6,177 bases of DNA from Chloroflexota bacterium (GCA_021812735.1 JAKAMV010000630.1:1-6177), one strand, 5' to 3'; positions 1 to 5,205 are shown, counted from the first letter of the stretch. Made by a program: numbers and translations. The notes: generated by a model from the sequence alone, not told the origin.

Positions 1-11
1 CGCGGCCGCCG

Positions 12-33
12 ACTGAGAGCCTGTAGCCGATTG
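12..33 (+). repeat. Left terminal inverted repeat of the IS5-type element
   Basis: This 22-bp sequence, starting ACTGAGAGCC and ending CCGATTG, recurs without mismatch as the reverse complement at 1145-1166. It is the presumed left transposase-binding end and lies 64 bp upstream of the transposase start codon. Confidence 0.93.
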
Positions 34-97
34 ATCCCGCACGAACCACCACCTCCGTGCCATACAACCTGACGCGGCGAACTGGCAGGCTGCCGTC

Positions 98-937
98 ATG
101 GGCGTGGTGGTCGAGCTGTCGGACGCGGAGTGGGGGCTGGTCGAGCACCTCTTCGATCCGCCCGTCCACCGCGGCGTCAAGGGCACGATCCCGCGGCGCG
201 ACATCGTGGACGCGATCCTGTGGGTCGCCCGCACGGGCTGCCAGTGGCGCTATCTCCCGGCCCGGTTTCCTGACTGGCAGGCGGTGTGGAGCCAGTGGCG
301 AAGGTGGCGCGACAAGGGGATCTGGGCGGCGGCGATGCGCATCCTGGCGCGGGAGATCCGGCTGCGCCACAAGCGCAAGGCGGACCCGACGATGGTCATG
401 GTGGACGGGCAGACGGTGAAGGGCGGCAGGGCCGGCCCGACGTTCCACGAGGCCGGCGGGCGCGGCGGCTACACGCGTGGAGCCAAGCGGACCATCCTGA
501 TCGAGATCCTGGGCCTGCCGCTCGCCGTCTCGGTCGAGTCGGCCAGGCCGCACGACGTCCAGTCGGCGCGCCGGATCCTCAAGCAGCAGCTCGACCCCAA
601 GCACCCCGCGCTGCCGGGCCTCCAGGCGATCGTGGCCGACCGGGGCTACAAGGGCCTCCAGACGCTCGCCGACAGGCTCGGCCTCAACCTCGACATCAAG
701 ATCCCGCCCGCGCCGCCGATGCTCCCGCCCAAGAAGCCGGGCGGCAGGCCGAGGCGCGGGAAGCGCGTCTTCACGCCAATGCGCCCGCTCTACAAGGTCG
801 AGAACGCCTTCGCCCGGCTCGGGATGTGGCGGCGGCTCTCCCGGTGCTACGAGCAGACCCCGCTCGGGGCGCAGACCTGGATGGAGGTCGCCTGCGTCGC
901 CTACCTCTGCGGGAGGCTCCGGGTCGAGCCCACGTAG
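98..937 (+). CDS. IS5-family DDE transposase
   Basis: This 279-residue protein should cut and rejoin the ends of the surrounding element. Residues 7-76 form the N-terminal helical DNA-binding region of IS5-type transposases (DUF4096-like; note the TGCQWRYLP signature around 46-54). The RNase H-like DDE core follows: first Asp at D103 in MVDGQTVKGG, second at D181 in IVADRGYKG, and the Glu at E235 in YKVENAFARL. All three catalytic acidic residues are therefore present, and the length is normal for a single-ORF IS5 transposase. The ATG at 98 is chosen because the conserved LSDAEW start of the family follows a few residues later. The ribosome binding site is weak (GGCAGG about 10 bases upstream), as is common for transposases. 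It is flanked on both sides by the element's inverted repeats, so it is probably functional. Confidence 0.93.
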   Translation: MGVVVELSDAEWGLVEHLFDPPVHRGVKGTIPRRDIVDAILWVARTGCQWRYLPARFPDWQAVWSQWRRWRDKGIWAAAMRILAREIRLRHKRKADPTMVMVDGQTVKGGRAGPTFHEAGGRGGYTRGAKRTILIEILGLPLAVSVESARPHDVQSARRILKQQLDPKHPALPGLQAIVADRGYKGLQTLADRLGLNLDIKIPPAPPMLPPKKPGGRPRRGKRVFTPMRPLYKVENAFARLGMWRRLSRCYEQTPLGAQTWMEVACVAYLCGRLRVEPT

Positions 938-950
938 CCGGGGCCGGCGC

Positions 951-1082
951 TCACGTCGCGCGGGGGCCGAAGTTCAGCCACAGGAGCAGCGCGGCCAGGA
1001 GCACGGCCCCGCCGATCCAGAGCCACGCCCAGGCCCAGTCGCGCGTCCTCGGCGTGCGCTCGCTGTTCTTCCTCGGGTCCAT
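951..1082 (-). CDS. Small single-helix membrane protein carried inside the insertion sequence
   Basis: This is a 43-residue ORF on the strand opposite the transposase, lying wholly between the transposase stop and the right terminal repeat. The start is the ATG at 1080-1082, preceded at 7 bases by a perfect AGGAGG (plus-strand positions 1090-1095). That site is far better than the one for the transposase itself. The N-terminus is charged (MDPRKNSERTPRTRD). A strongly hydrophobic, tryptophan-rich segment follows at about residues 16-38 (WAWAWLWIGGAVLLAALLLW) and fits one transmembrane helix. The tail is short (NFGPRAT). I recognise no family. The frame can be read further upstream to the inverted repeat, but the Shine-Dalgarno sequence favours the short form. 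It may be a passenger gene, or the tail of a host gene captured with the element; a chance ORF cannot be excluded. Confidence 0.55.
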   Translation of the reverse strand: MDPRKNSERTPRTRDWAWAWLWIGGAVLLAALLLWLNFGPRAT

Positions 1083-1144
1083 CGGCGTCCCTCCTCGCGC
1101 CATTCTCCATGCGCTCGCCGCCACCGCAAGGGTCTCGAGGGGCA

Positions 1145-1166
1145 CAATCGGCTACAGGCTCTCAGT
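1145..1166 (-). repeat. Right terminal inverted repeat of the IS5-type element
   Basis: This is the exact reverse complement of 12-33 over 22 bp (reads CAATCGGCTACAGG...CTCAGT on the plus strand) and marks the right end of the element. Confidence 0.93.
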
Positions 1167-1430
1167 TCTGCACAGGTTCGGAGCCTTCGGCACCCGCCTC
1201 ATCAGCGCGACGGCTCCAGGTTTCGCCGGACCGTCGGGAGAAGATCCGCCTTACGAGACGAGGTCCCTGCCCACCGCCCGCAACGCTTCGATCGACGAGG
1301 GAATGAAGGAATAGGGACCAGACCTGCCACTAACCCTTCAATGTCAGCCGAGGACCCAAGGGAAGCGAGCGCGATGGTGCGCCCGCGAGAGAGGACGTCC
1401 CGAGGGACCTGCCCGATGACCGCGATGGGT

Positions 1431-1463
1431 TGCCCGAAGTCACGTCGGACGTAACTTCCGGCA
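1431..1463. repeat. 33-bp imperfect palindrome
   Basis: Two 16-base arms, 1431-1446 and 1448-1463, pair at 14 of 16 positions around a single central G at 1447. The inner part ACGTC-G-GACGT is perfect. No run of T follows on either strand, so it is not a typical intrinsic terminator. It could be a transcription factor site, a cruciform-forming site, or the remains of a small mobile element. It lies about 65 bp upstream of the toxin-antitoxin -35 box. Confidence 0.6.
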
Positions 1464-1501
1464 CAGTGAGGATCCTGACTAGCGGATCGGTAGCGACTTC
1501 A

Positions 1502-1515
1502 TGGACCGAGGTCCA
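1502..1515. promoter_or_regulatory. 14-bp palindrome upstream of the toxin-antitoxin -35 box
   Basis: TGGACC-GA-GGTCCA is perfectly symmetric and ends 10 bp before the -35 hexamer of the toxin-antitoxin promoter. The position suits a regulator site, but the sequence is short and differs from the GTAC-containing repeats at the promoter, so the role is uncertain. Confidence 0.3.
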
Positions 1516-1525
1516 GGCTTGGAGC

Positions 1526-1554
1526 TTGACGGAGTACGCCTGTATCCGTACATT
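1526..1554 (+). promoter_or_regulatory. Promoter of the tacA-tacT type operon
   Basis: A -35 box TTGACG (1526-1531) and a -10 box TACATT (1549-1554) are separated by the ideal 17 bp. Transcription would begin near 1561, about 25 bases before the antitoxin ATG. This is one of the clearest sigma-70-like promoters in the window. The repeats at 1541-1563 overlap the -10 box and the predicted start point, which fits autorepression. Confidence 0.65.
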
Positions 1555-1563
1555 GTCCGTACA
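1541..1563. promoter_or_regulatory. Operator-like tandem repeats over the toxin-antitoxin promoter
   Basis: CCGTACA occurs at 1546-1552 and again at 1557-1563, an 11-bp (one helical turn) period. The first copy sits inside the dyad TGTA-TCCG-TACA. A third GTAC core lies at 1534-1537. DUF1778 antitoxins bind short repeats at their own promoters through the ribbon-helix-helix fold, so these are the likely autoregulatory sites. This is inference from position and spacing. Confidence 0.5.
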
Positions 1564-1586
1564 CTGACGAACAAGGAGCCTACCCG

Positions 1587-1895
1587 ATGACCGCAATGCC
1601 GCACGCCGCGTCCCTCCCGACGCGCACGGCCAAGAGGGCGCGGCTCGACCTTCGGTTGAGCGCCGAGCAGAAGCGCCTGTTCGAGGAGGCCGCGTCCGCC
1701 ACCGACCAGACCATGACCGAGTTCGTCGTCCAGTCTGCCGAGGTCGCCGCCCAGGAGGTCCTCGCCGACCGGACTCGGTTCGTCCTCGCGCCCGCGGAGT
1801 GGAAGGCGTTCTCGGCCGCGATCGACACCGAGCCGCGCGTCCTGTCGCGATTGGCCGCGTTCCTGGCCACGCCCTCCGTCCTCGAGCGGGAGTGA
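1587..1895 (+). CDS. tacA: DUF1778 (TacA-type) antitoxin
   Basis: This 102-residue protein is the antitoxin of a type II toxin-antitoxin pair. It should neutralise the acetyltransferase encoded just downstream and repress the shared promoter. Residues 19-60 (RLDLRLSAEQKRLFEEAASA and onward to VLA) match the ribbon-helix-helix DNA-binding region of DUF1778: a short beta strand with alternating residues, then two helices. Residues 64-102 (RFVLAPAEWKAFSAAI...) match the C-terminal toxin-wrapping segment, with the typical F-x-L-x-x-x-x-W-x-x-F spacing. The ATG at 1587 has AAGGAG eight bases upstream (1573-1578), an excellent site. The gene overlaps the toxin start by four bases (GTGA), implying translational coupling. 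Length is normal for the family. The gene symbol is given by family resemblance. Confidence 0.9.
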   Translation: MTAMPHAASLPTRTAKRARLDLRLSAEQKRLFEEAASATDQTMTEFVVQSAEVAAQEVLADRTRFVLAPAEWKAFSAAIDTEPRVLSRLAAFLATPSVLERE

Positions 1896-2455
1896 GCTAT
1901 TCGCCGGCGGAGGCGATCTCGAGGAGCCACCTGACCGACGAGTTCGACTGCGGGTCGGACGCCCAGACCTCCTGGCTGCGCAGACACGCTCTCCAGGCCG
2001 ACCTCACCGACTCGACCAAGGTCCGCGTCGTCACGCGCAGCGGCGAGCGCCGCGTCGTCGGCTACTACGCCCTCTCGGCGGGCTCGGTGGAGCTCGCTGA
2101 CGCACCTGAGCGCGTTCGCAAGGGGATGCCGCGGTACCCGGTGCCCGCGATCATCCTGACGCGGCTCGGCGTCGACCGGGGCGAGCAGGGCAGAGGACTC
2201 GGGCGCGCGCTCGTCAAGGACGCGATCCTTCGCGCCGAGGCCGCCTCCCACTCGATCGGCGCGCGAGCGCTCCTTGTCCACTGCGAAACGGCGGAGGCCA
2301 AGGCCTTCTACCAGCGGCTCGTTCCCGACTTCGCGGAGTCGCCGACCGACCCGCTCCACCTCTACCTGCTGGTGAGCGACATTCGGCGAACCATCGCTGC
2401 CATCGAAACCCTTGGCGGCCCGGCCGAAGAGGACGGTGCGCCGGGGCTGCGGTGA
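1892..2455 (+). CDS. tacT: GNAT acetyltransferase toxin (TacT-type)
   Basis: This 187-residue protein resembles TacT-like toxins, which use acetyl-CoA to acetylate the amino group of aminoacyl-tRNA and so stop translation. The GNAT acetyl-CoA loop is clear at residues 93-106 (GVDRGEQGRGLGRA, the Q-x-x-G-x-G/A motif, Q99 to G104). The strand before it (VPAIILTRLGVD) and the later EAKAFYQRLVPDF segment are typical. Y140 in that segment occupies the position of the catalytic tyrosine of TacT toxins. The start is the GTG at 1892, which overlaps the antitoxin stop (1893-1895). An ATG further upstream in the same frame lies inside the antitoxin gene and would add an unrelated N-terminus. The last 25 or so residues after LHLYLLVSD extend slightly beyond the usual end. 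The frame is intact, so the toxin is probably active. Confidence 0.9.
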   Translation: MSYSPAEAISRSHLTDEFDCGSDAQTSWLRRHALQADLTDSTKVRVVTRSGERRVVGYYALSAGSVELADAPERVRKGMPRYPVPAIILTRLGVDRGEQGRGLGRALVKDAILRAEAASHSIGARALLVHCETAEAKAFYQRLVPDFAESPTDPLHLYLLVSDIRRTIAAIETLGGPAEEDGAPGLR

Positions 2456-2473
2456 TCTTCGAGACAATCACCG
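2450..2473. terminator. Hairpin shared by two convergent stop codons
   Basis: CGGTGAT (2450-2456) and ATCACCG (2467-2473) form a perfect 7-bp stem around a 10-base loop. The plus-strand toxin gene ends with TGA at 2453-2455 in the left arm, and the minus-strand gene ends with TGA at 2468-2470 in the right arm. It may act as a compact bidirectional terminator. There is no T tract on either side, so termination strength is uncertain. Confidence 0.45.
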
Positions 2474-3010
2474 ATACCCGCGCGAACCCCAGCCCGGCCG
2501 AAGCGGCGGCAGGTCCGACAGGCCCGGGTCCCGGGGCGGTCGGTGCTCCCCGTCGTCCCCATCCCAGCGGCGGAGGTACGCGTCGGGGATGACGCCCCAG
2601 CCCCAGTACGGCAGGGGCTTTGCCGGGATGACCCCGAGCTCCTCCTCGGGATCGATGCGCTCCGGGCCGACCGTGCAGAGGTGGTTCCAGGAGTCGCCGA
2701 AGTCGAACTCGTAGACGAACTGCTCGCCGGGCCGGAGGCGCCCGAGGCGGGTCCGCCGGTCGTCGAGCGCGGGACCGAGCTCCTCCCAGTCCTCGTACGG
2801 CGTGGTCAGGCGGGTGCCGTCGGCGAGCTCGAACTGGTGCAGGTGGGCGCGGTCCCAGCGGGCGAAGCCGTCGTCGATCGCGTTCGCCAGCTGGGAGAAC
2901 GTGTGCGTTCGCGCGGCGGCGAAGATGCGTCCCGGGCGAGGCCAGAGGTGCTCGCCGTGCCCCTCGACCAGGTCCACGCGGATCGACAGCCACGTGCGCG
3001 TCATCGGCAC
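2468..3010 (-). CDS. pRiA4b ORF-3-like protein
   Basis: This protein of about 180 residues matches the family named after ORF-3 of the Agrobacterium plasmid pRiA4b (PRiA4_ORF3). The family is widespread on plasmids, phages and islands, and its biochemical function is unknown to me. The hallmark is the central FVYEFDFGDSWNH segment at about residues 98-110, followed by a conserved acidic stretch (PERIDPEEE) and the PYWGWGVIPDAYLRRWDG region. The N-terminal part contains the usual LSIRVDL opening and a helix (THTFSQLANAIDDGFARWD). The start is set at the GTG (3008-3010) because GGAGGG lies 8 bases upstream. An ATG two codons later (3002-3004) and a GTG at 3065-3067 are alternatives. It is convergent with the toxin gene and lies downstream of the DUF4143 gene on the same strand, about 140 bp away. 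Confidence 0.82.
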   Translation of the reverse strand: MPMTRTWLSIRVDLVEGHGEHLWPRPGRIFAAARTHTFSQLANAIDDGFARWDRAHLHQFELADGTRLTTPYEDWEELGPALDDRRTRLGRLRPGEQFVYEFDFGDSWNHLCTVGPERIDPEEELGVIPAKPLPYWGWGVIPDAYLRRWDGDDGEHRPPRDPGLSDLPPLRPGWGSRGYR

Positions 3011-3150
3011 GTTCCACTCCCTCCGAGATGCCAAGCAGCGGGGCTTCTCGCGCGACGACGTGCGCACTGCGAGCCCTTCGCGGCACTCTGCCGTCGCGCT
3101 GCCAGTTCAGGATACGGACGTCAGCGGTGTGGAGTCGGGCACCACGAGCC

Positions 3151-4371
3151 TTAGGGTGACACCCACCGTTCCGGGGGCTCGAGCAGGAAGCGCTCGAGGT
3201 CGATCCCATCACCCCCAACGAGGAGTGACCGGATCGGGCCGAGGCCGCTGAACGCATCGGCAAAGGCGGCGAGCCCGGGCTGCGAGGCGACCGCCCTCCC
3301 GCTCTTGACCTCGATCGCCGCCAACCGTCCATGCGCCGAAAGCACGAAGTCGACCTCGCGGTTCCCGTCGCGCCACCAGGACAGCTCCGGCCCACCGGTC
3401 GCCGCCACGTTCGCGAGGTGGGCGCCCACCGCCGACTCGACCAGGCGCCCCCACGCTTCGCGATCGGCTCGGGCAGTGGCGAACGACACGTCGGCCTGCG
3501 CGTTCGCGAGCGCGGCGTTGAGGACCTGGAGCTTGGGGCTCGACCCGCGCCTGCGAACCACGTTGCCCGAGAACTTCGGCAGGCCGGTGAGCAGGCCGGC
3601 GCCGGCGAGCAGCTCGAGGTAGTGGGCGAGGGTCGTGGTGTTCCCGGCGTCGTGGAGCTGGCCGAGCATCTTCGTGTAGCTGAGCTCCCGCCCGCTGAAG
3701 CGGCAGCCGAGCTCGAACAGGCGCCGGAGCAGGGCCGGCTTGTCCACCCGGGTGAGCAGGAGGACGTCCCGGCTGATCGTGGTCTCCACGAGCGAGTCCA
3801 GGACATAGCGGCGCCAGCGGGCCTCGTCGCCGATCAGCGGCGCCGCACCCGGGTAGCCGCCGAAGAACACGTACTCGTCCAATGTGGTGCCGAACGCCGC
3901 TCGCATCTCCGCGAGCGACCAGTGCGGGACACGGATGACCTCGAACCGACCGGCGAGGCTCTCGGACAGGCCCTGCTCCACGAGCAGCGGCGCCGACCCG
4001 AGCAGGACCACCCGCAGCTGCCGGCCCGCGCGGGTGTCCTCGTCCCATAGGCGCTTGACCGACTCGGACCAGCCCGCCGCCTTCTGAACCTCGTCGATCA
4101 CGAGCACGCCGCCTCCAGGCGCGGCCTCGAGGCGGGCAGATTCCCACTGGGTCGCGATCCACTCGGGGCCCCTGAGGGCGGGTTCGTCGGCGCTCGCGGA
4201 GCGAACCGGAATCGGCAGGCCGTCCACGGCCTGCGCGACGAGGGTGGACTTGCCGACCTGCCGCGGACCCGCCACGACCTGGATGAAGCGTCGCGGCTCG
4301 ACGAGGCGCCGGGAGAGCACCGCCACCTGAGGTCGCTGGTAGCCGAAGCGGGAATCTTGACTACTCACCAT
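3151..4371 (-). CDS. ATP-binding protein, AAA_14 plus DUF4143
   Basis: This 406-residue protein has the two-domain plan of the very common AAA_14/DUF4143 family. The N-terminal ATPase domain has Walker A at residues 35-43 (GPRQVGKST), Walker B at 89-94 (VLVIDE) and a sensor-like LLGSA at 123-127. The middle contains FFGGYPGA and a winged-helix-like region. The C-terminal DUF4143 part includes EVDFVL (339-344) and IEVKSG (353-358), a D...E-x-K pattern like the PD-(D/E)XK nuclease fold. I infer possible nucleic-acid binding or cleavage; the family's role is unproven. Length is normal and all motifs are intact. The ATG at 4369-4371 fits the family N-terminus, but no Shine-Dalgarno is visible. 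Instead the start codon lies in the loop of a 9-bp palindrome. It is probably cargo of the island. Confidence 0.9.
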   Translation of the reverse strand: MVSSQDSRFGYQRPQVAVLSRRLVEPRRFIQVVAGPRQVGKSTLVAQAVDGLPIPVRSASADEPALRGPEWIATQWESARLEAAPGGGVLVIDEVQKAAGWSESVKRLWDEDTRAGRQLRVVLLGSAPLLVEQGLSESLAGRFEVIRVPHWSLAEMRAAFGTTLDEYVFFGGYPGAAPLIGDEARWRRYVLDSLVETTISRDVLLLTRVDKPALLRRLFELGCRFSGRELSYTKMLGQLHDAGNTTTLAHYLELLAGAGLLTGLPKFSGNVVRRRGSSPKLQVLNAALANAQADVSFATARADREAWGRLVESAVGAHLANVAATGGPELSWWRDGNREVDFVLSAHGRLAAIEVKSGRAVASQPGLAAFADAFSGLGPIRSLLVGGDGIDLERFLLEPPERWVSP

Positions 4372-4382
4372 GATGAGTAGTC
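4359..4382. promoter_or_regulatory. Palindrome enclosing the DUF4143 start codon
   Basis: GACTACTCA (4359-4367) and TGAGTAGTC (4374-4382) are perfect 9-base inverted arms around CCATGA. On the minus strand the ATG of the ATPase gene falls in the loop. It could be a DNA operator for autorepression or an mRNA hairpin that presents the start codon. The lack of any Shine-Dalgarno sequence here makes the second idea worth considering. Confidence 0.6.
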
Positions 4383-4402
4383 TTGCTCAGCGCGCCGAGC
4401 AA
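4383..4402. promoter_or_regulatory. Second palindrome directly upstream of the DUF4143 gene
   Basis: TTGCTC (4383-4388) pairs with GAGCAA (4397-4402). The inner GCG-CGC continues the symmetry with a single mismatched pair (4389/4396), giving a 20-bp near-perfect palindrome. It abuts the start-codon palindrome with no gap. The paired arrangement suggests a two-site operator, although one arm could also contribute a weak -35 box on the minus strand. Confidence 0.4.
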
Positions 4403-4425
4403 CGCAAGCGAGGCGGAACTGGCCA

Positions 4426-4822
4426 TCAGACCGCCGCCTCGGCGGCCGCCGGCTGGCGCCCGAGGGCGGCGTCGGTCCGCCGGGCCGCGGCCTCGGCGCG
4501 CCTGGGGGCCCAGGCGGGCGTGGGCCTTGGGCGCGGAGGAGTGGTCGGCGCGGCCAAGCGCCTTCGAGGTGGCGGCGAGCTCCTCGCCGGCCGCGAGGAG
4601 CAGCGTGGCGCAGGCGTGGCGGAGGTCGTGGGTCCGGATCGGCCGCACCCCCGCCTTCGTCGTGGCGTCCGCGAGCGCGCACCAGAGCGCCCACGCGGTG
4701 GGGGAGGTGCTCCTGCTCGTCGTGAAGACGAGCTCCTCGGGGTAATCGCGGCGATCGCGGCAAGGCCGGGTGGAGTGATCACGTTCGATACGACGCTCAT
4801 GACGACTTGGTGCGTGCGCCAT
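4426..4822 (-). pseudogene. Tyrosine recombinase/integrase remnant, catalytically dead
   Basis: Only the C-terminal catalytic half of a phage/island-type integrase is readable, and it is split over two frames. One frame, open from 4822, gives PEELVFTTSR...RPIRTHDLRHACATLLLAAGEE and then LGRADHSSAPKAHARLG. The second frame gives an upstream ITPPGLAAIAAI piece and the family-like end RRAEAAARRTDAALG with a TGA at 4426-4428. The H-x-L-R-H motif is intact. The usual LGHAD...Y block aligns without gaps, but with His changed to Arg (codon at 4550-4552) and the nucleophilic Tyr changed to His (codon at 4520-4522). The downstream frame switch lies near a C-run at about 4505. No N-terminal core-binding domain is seen. 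It is a decayed integrase, probably of the element that brought in the neighbouring cargo. Confidence 0.8.
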
Positions 4823-5084
4823 GAAGACGTCCTGGAGTTGCCCCGGCTTCGTGGACAGGGTGACTCAGACTGGGCATGATCAGGCCCACCTTTGCACACG
4901 CGGTGCACCAGTCGACGTGAGCGGTCGAGGCTTCGAGAGCCGCTCGAACGTGCAATGGGCCCGCCGTTTCGGGCTCGCGTTCCCAGGCTCGCAGTACTGT
5001 CCAGCCTCGAGCTGAGAGGAGGGCATCGACTTCGACATCGCGATGTCGGCTGCCTTCGAGCTTAGGCTGCACACGTTTCTGCAC
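4797..5084 (-). pseudogene. Vsr-like endonuclease C-terminal fragment
   Basis: Residues 7-53 of this frame (PKLEGSRHRDVEVDALLSAR, then GWTVLRAWERE and VRAALEAS) resemble the C-terminal third of very-short-patch-repair (Vsr) endonucleases and their relatives. In that family the pattern is K-I-x-x-N-x-x-R-D-x-x-x-D-x-x-L-x-x-x-G-W-x-V-x-R-x-W-E-H. The catalytic N-terminal part is missing. A TGA lies directly before the first codon, and another upstream frame shows only a short PATANE piece reminiscent of the segment that normally precedes this region. After about residue 54 the sequence no longer resembles the family and runs towards the integrase remnant. Intact Vsr proteins are about 130-150 residues and nick T:G mismatches, often beside cytosine methylases; none is seen here. 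The call rests on a short match and could be a DUF559-type relative. Confidence 0.5.
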
Positions 5085-5205
5085 TCATTCGCGGTGGCGG
5101 GCGGTGGAATCCCGAGACGCCCACACGCGAGGTAGACGCGGTCCAGCCACGCTCAACGGGCGTCTGGATTCAACTCGGCGTACAGGCCGCCTCGCTGGCG
5201 CCTCG

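Larger units (their letters stand above)
12..1166 (+). mobile_element. IS5-family insertion sequence, complete
   Basis: The element is bounded by perfect 22-bp terminal inverted repeats at 12-33 and 1145-1166 and encloses one intact DDE transposase gene reading rightwards. At about 1.15 kb it is of normal size for the IS5 family. The 207 bp between the transposase stop and the right repeat is longer than such elements usually carry, and it holds a small opposite-strand ORF. I cannot identify a target-site duplication. The bases outside the repeats do not match as direct repeats, and only 11 bases of left flank are present. The exact boundary could lie a few bases inside, since the outermost ACTGAG/CTCAGT bases may include target sequence. 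The intact reading frame and identical ends suggest a recent insertion or a still-active copy. Confidence 0.9.
1167..1525. other. Non-coding spacer between the insertion sequence and the toxin-antitoxin operon
   Basis: I see no convincing gene in this stretch of about 360 bp. The open frames that cross it have no recognisable protein content and are not preceded by ribosome binding sites. It does hold a strong imperfect palindrome (1431-1463), a short palindrome just upstream of the toxin-antitoxin promoter (1502-1515), and a 17-bp near-copy of the antitoxin start region (1412-1428). I looked for a tRNA-like fold around 1180-1290 and did not find one. Confidence 0.6.

Noticed and set aside
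1180..1290. Possible tRNA-like segment with GGAGCC...GGCTCC arms
   Set aside because: I could not fit an acceptor stem, anticodon arm and T arm together; only isolated short pairings are seen.
286..1314. A 342-codon plus-strand open frame running through the transposase and beyond the insertion sequence
   Set aside because: It is out of frame with the real transposase, is rich in Ala/Gly/Pro/Arg as expected of a GC-rich shadow frame, has no family features, and crosses the element boundary.
1580..2467. A 295-codon minus-strand frame antisense to the toxin-antitoxin operon
   Set aside because: Both toxin-antitoxin genes show clear family motifs, a promoter and coupling on the plus strand, while the antisense frame shows none.
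3081..3093. Small CGGCA-CTC-TGCCG hairpin downstream of the DUF4143 gene as a terminator
   Set aside because: The stem is only 5 bp and no T run follows on the minus strand; such pairings are expected by chance at this GC content. The GGGTG-A-CACCC repeat at 3154-3164 was set aside for the same reason.
2214..3806. A 530-codon minus-strand open frame
   Set aside because: It runs through the pRiA4b-like and DUF4143 genes in a different frame, with Ser/Arg/Pro-rich low-complexity sequence and no domain; a GC-rich shadow.
3331..4050. A 239-codon plus-strand frame antisense to the DUF4143 gene
   Set aside because: Its Glu/Val/Arg/Ala-rich composition is typical of an antisense shadow, and the minus strand carries intact Walker motifs.
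4374..4402. A TTGCTC-17-TACTCA promoter reading into the DUF4143 gene
   Set aside because: The spacing is ideal but both hexamers are weak and the -10 would end only two bases before the ATG, placing the transcription start inside the coding region.
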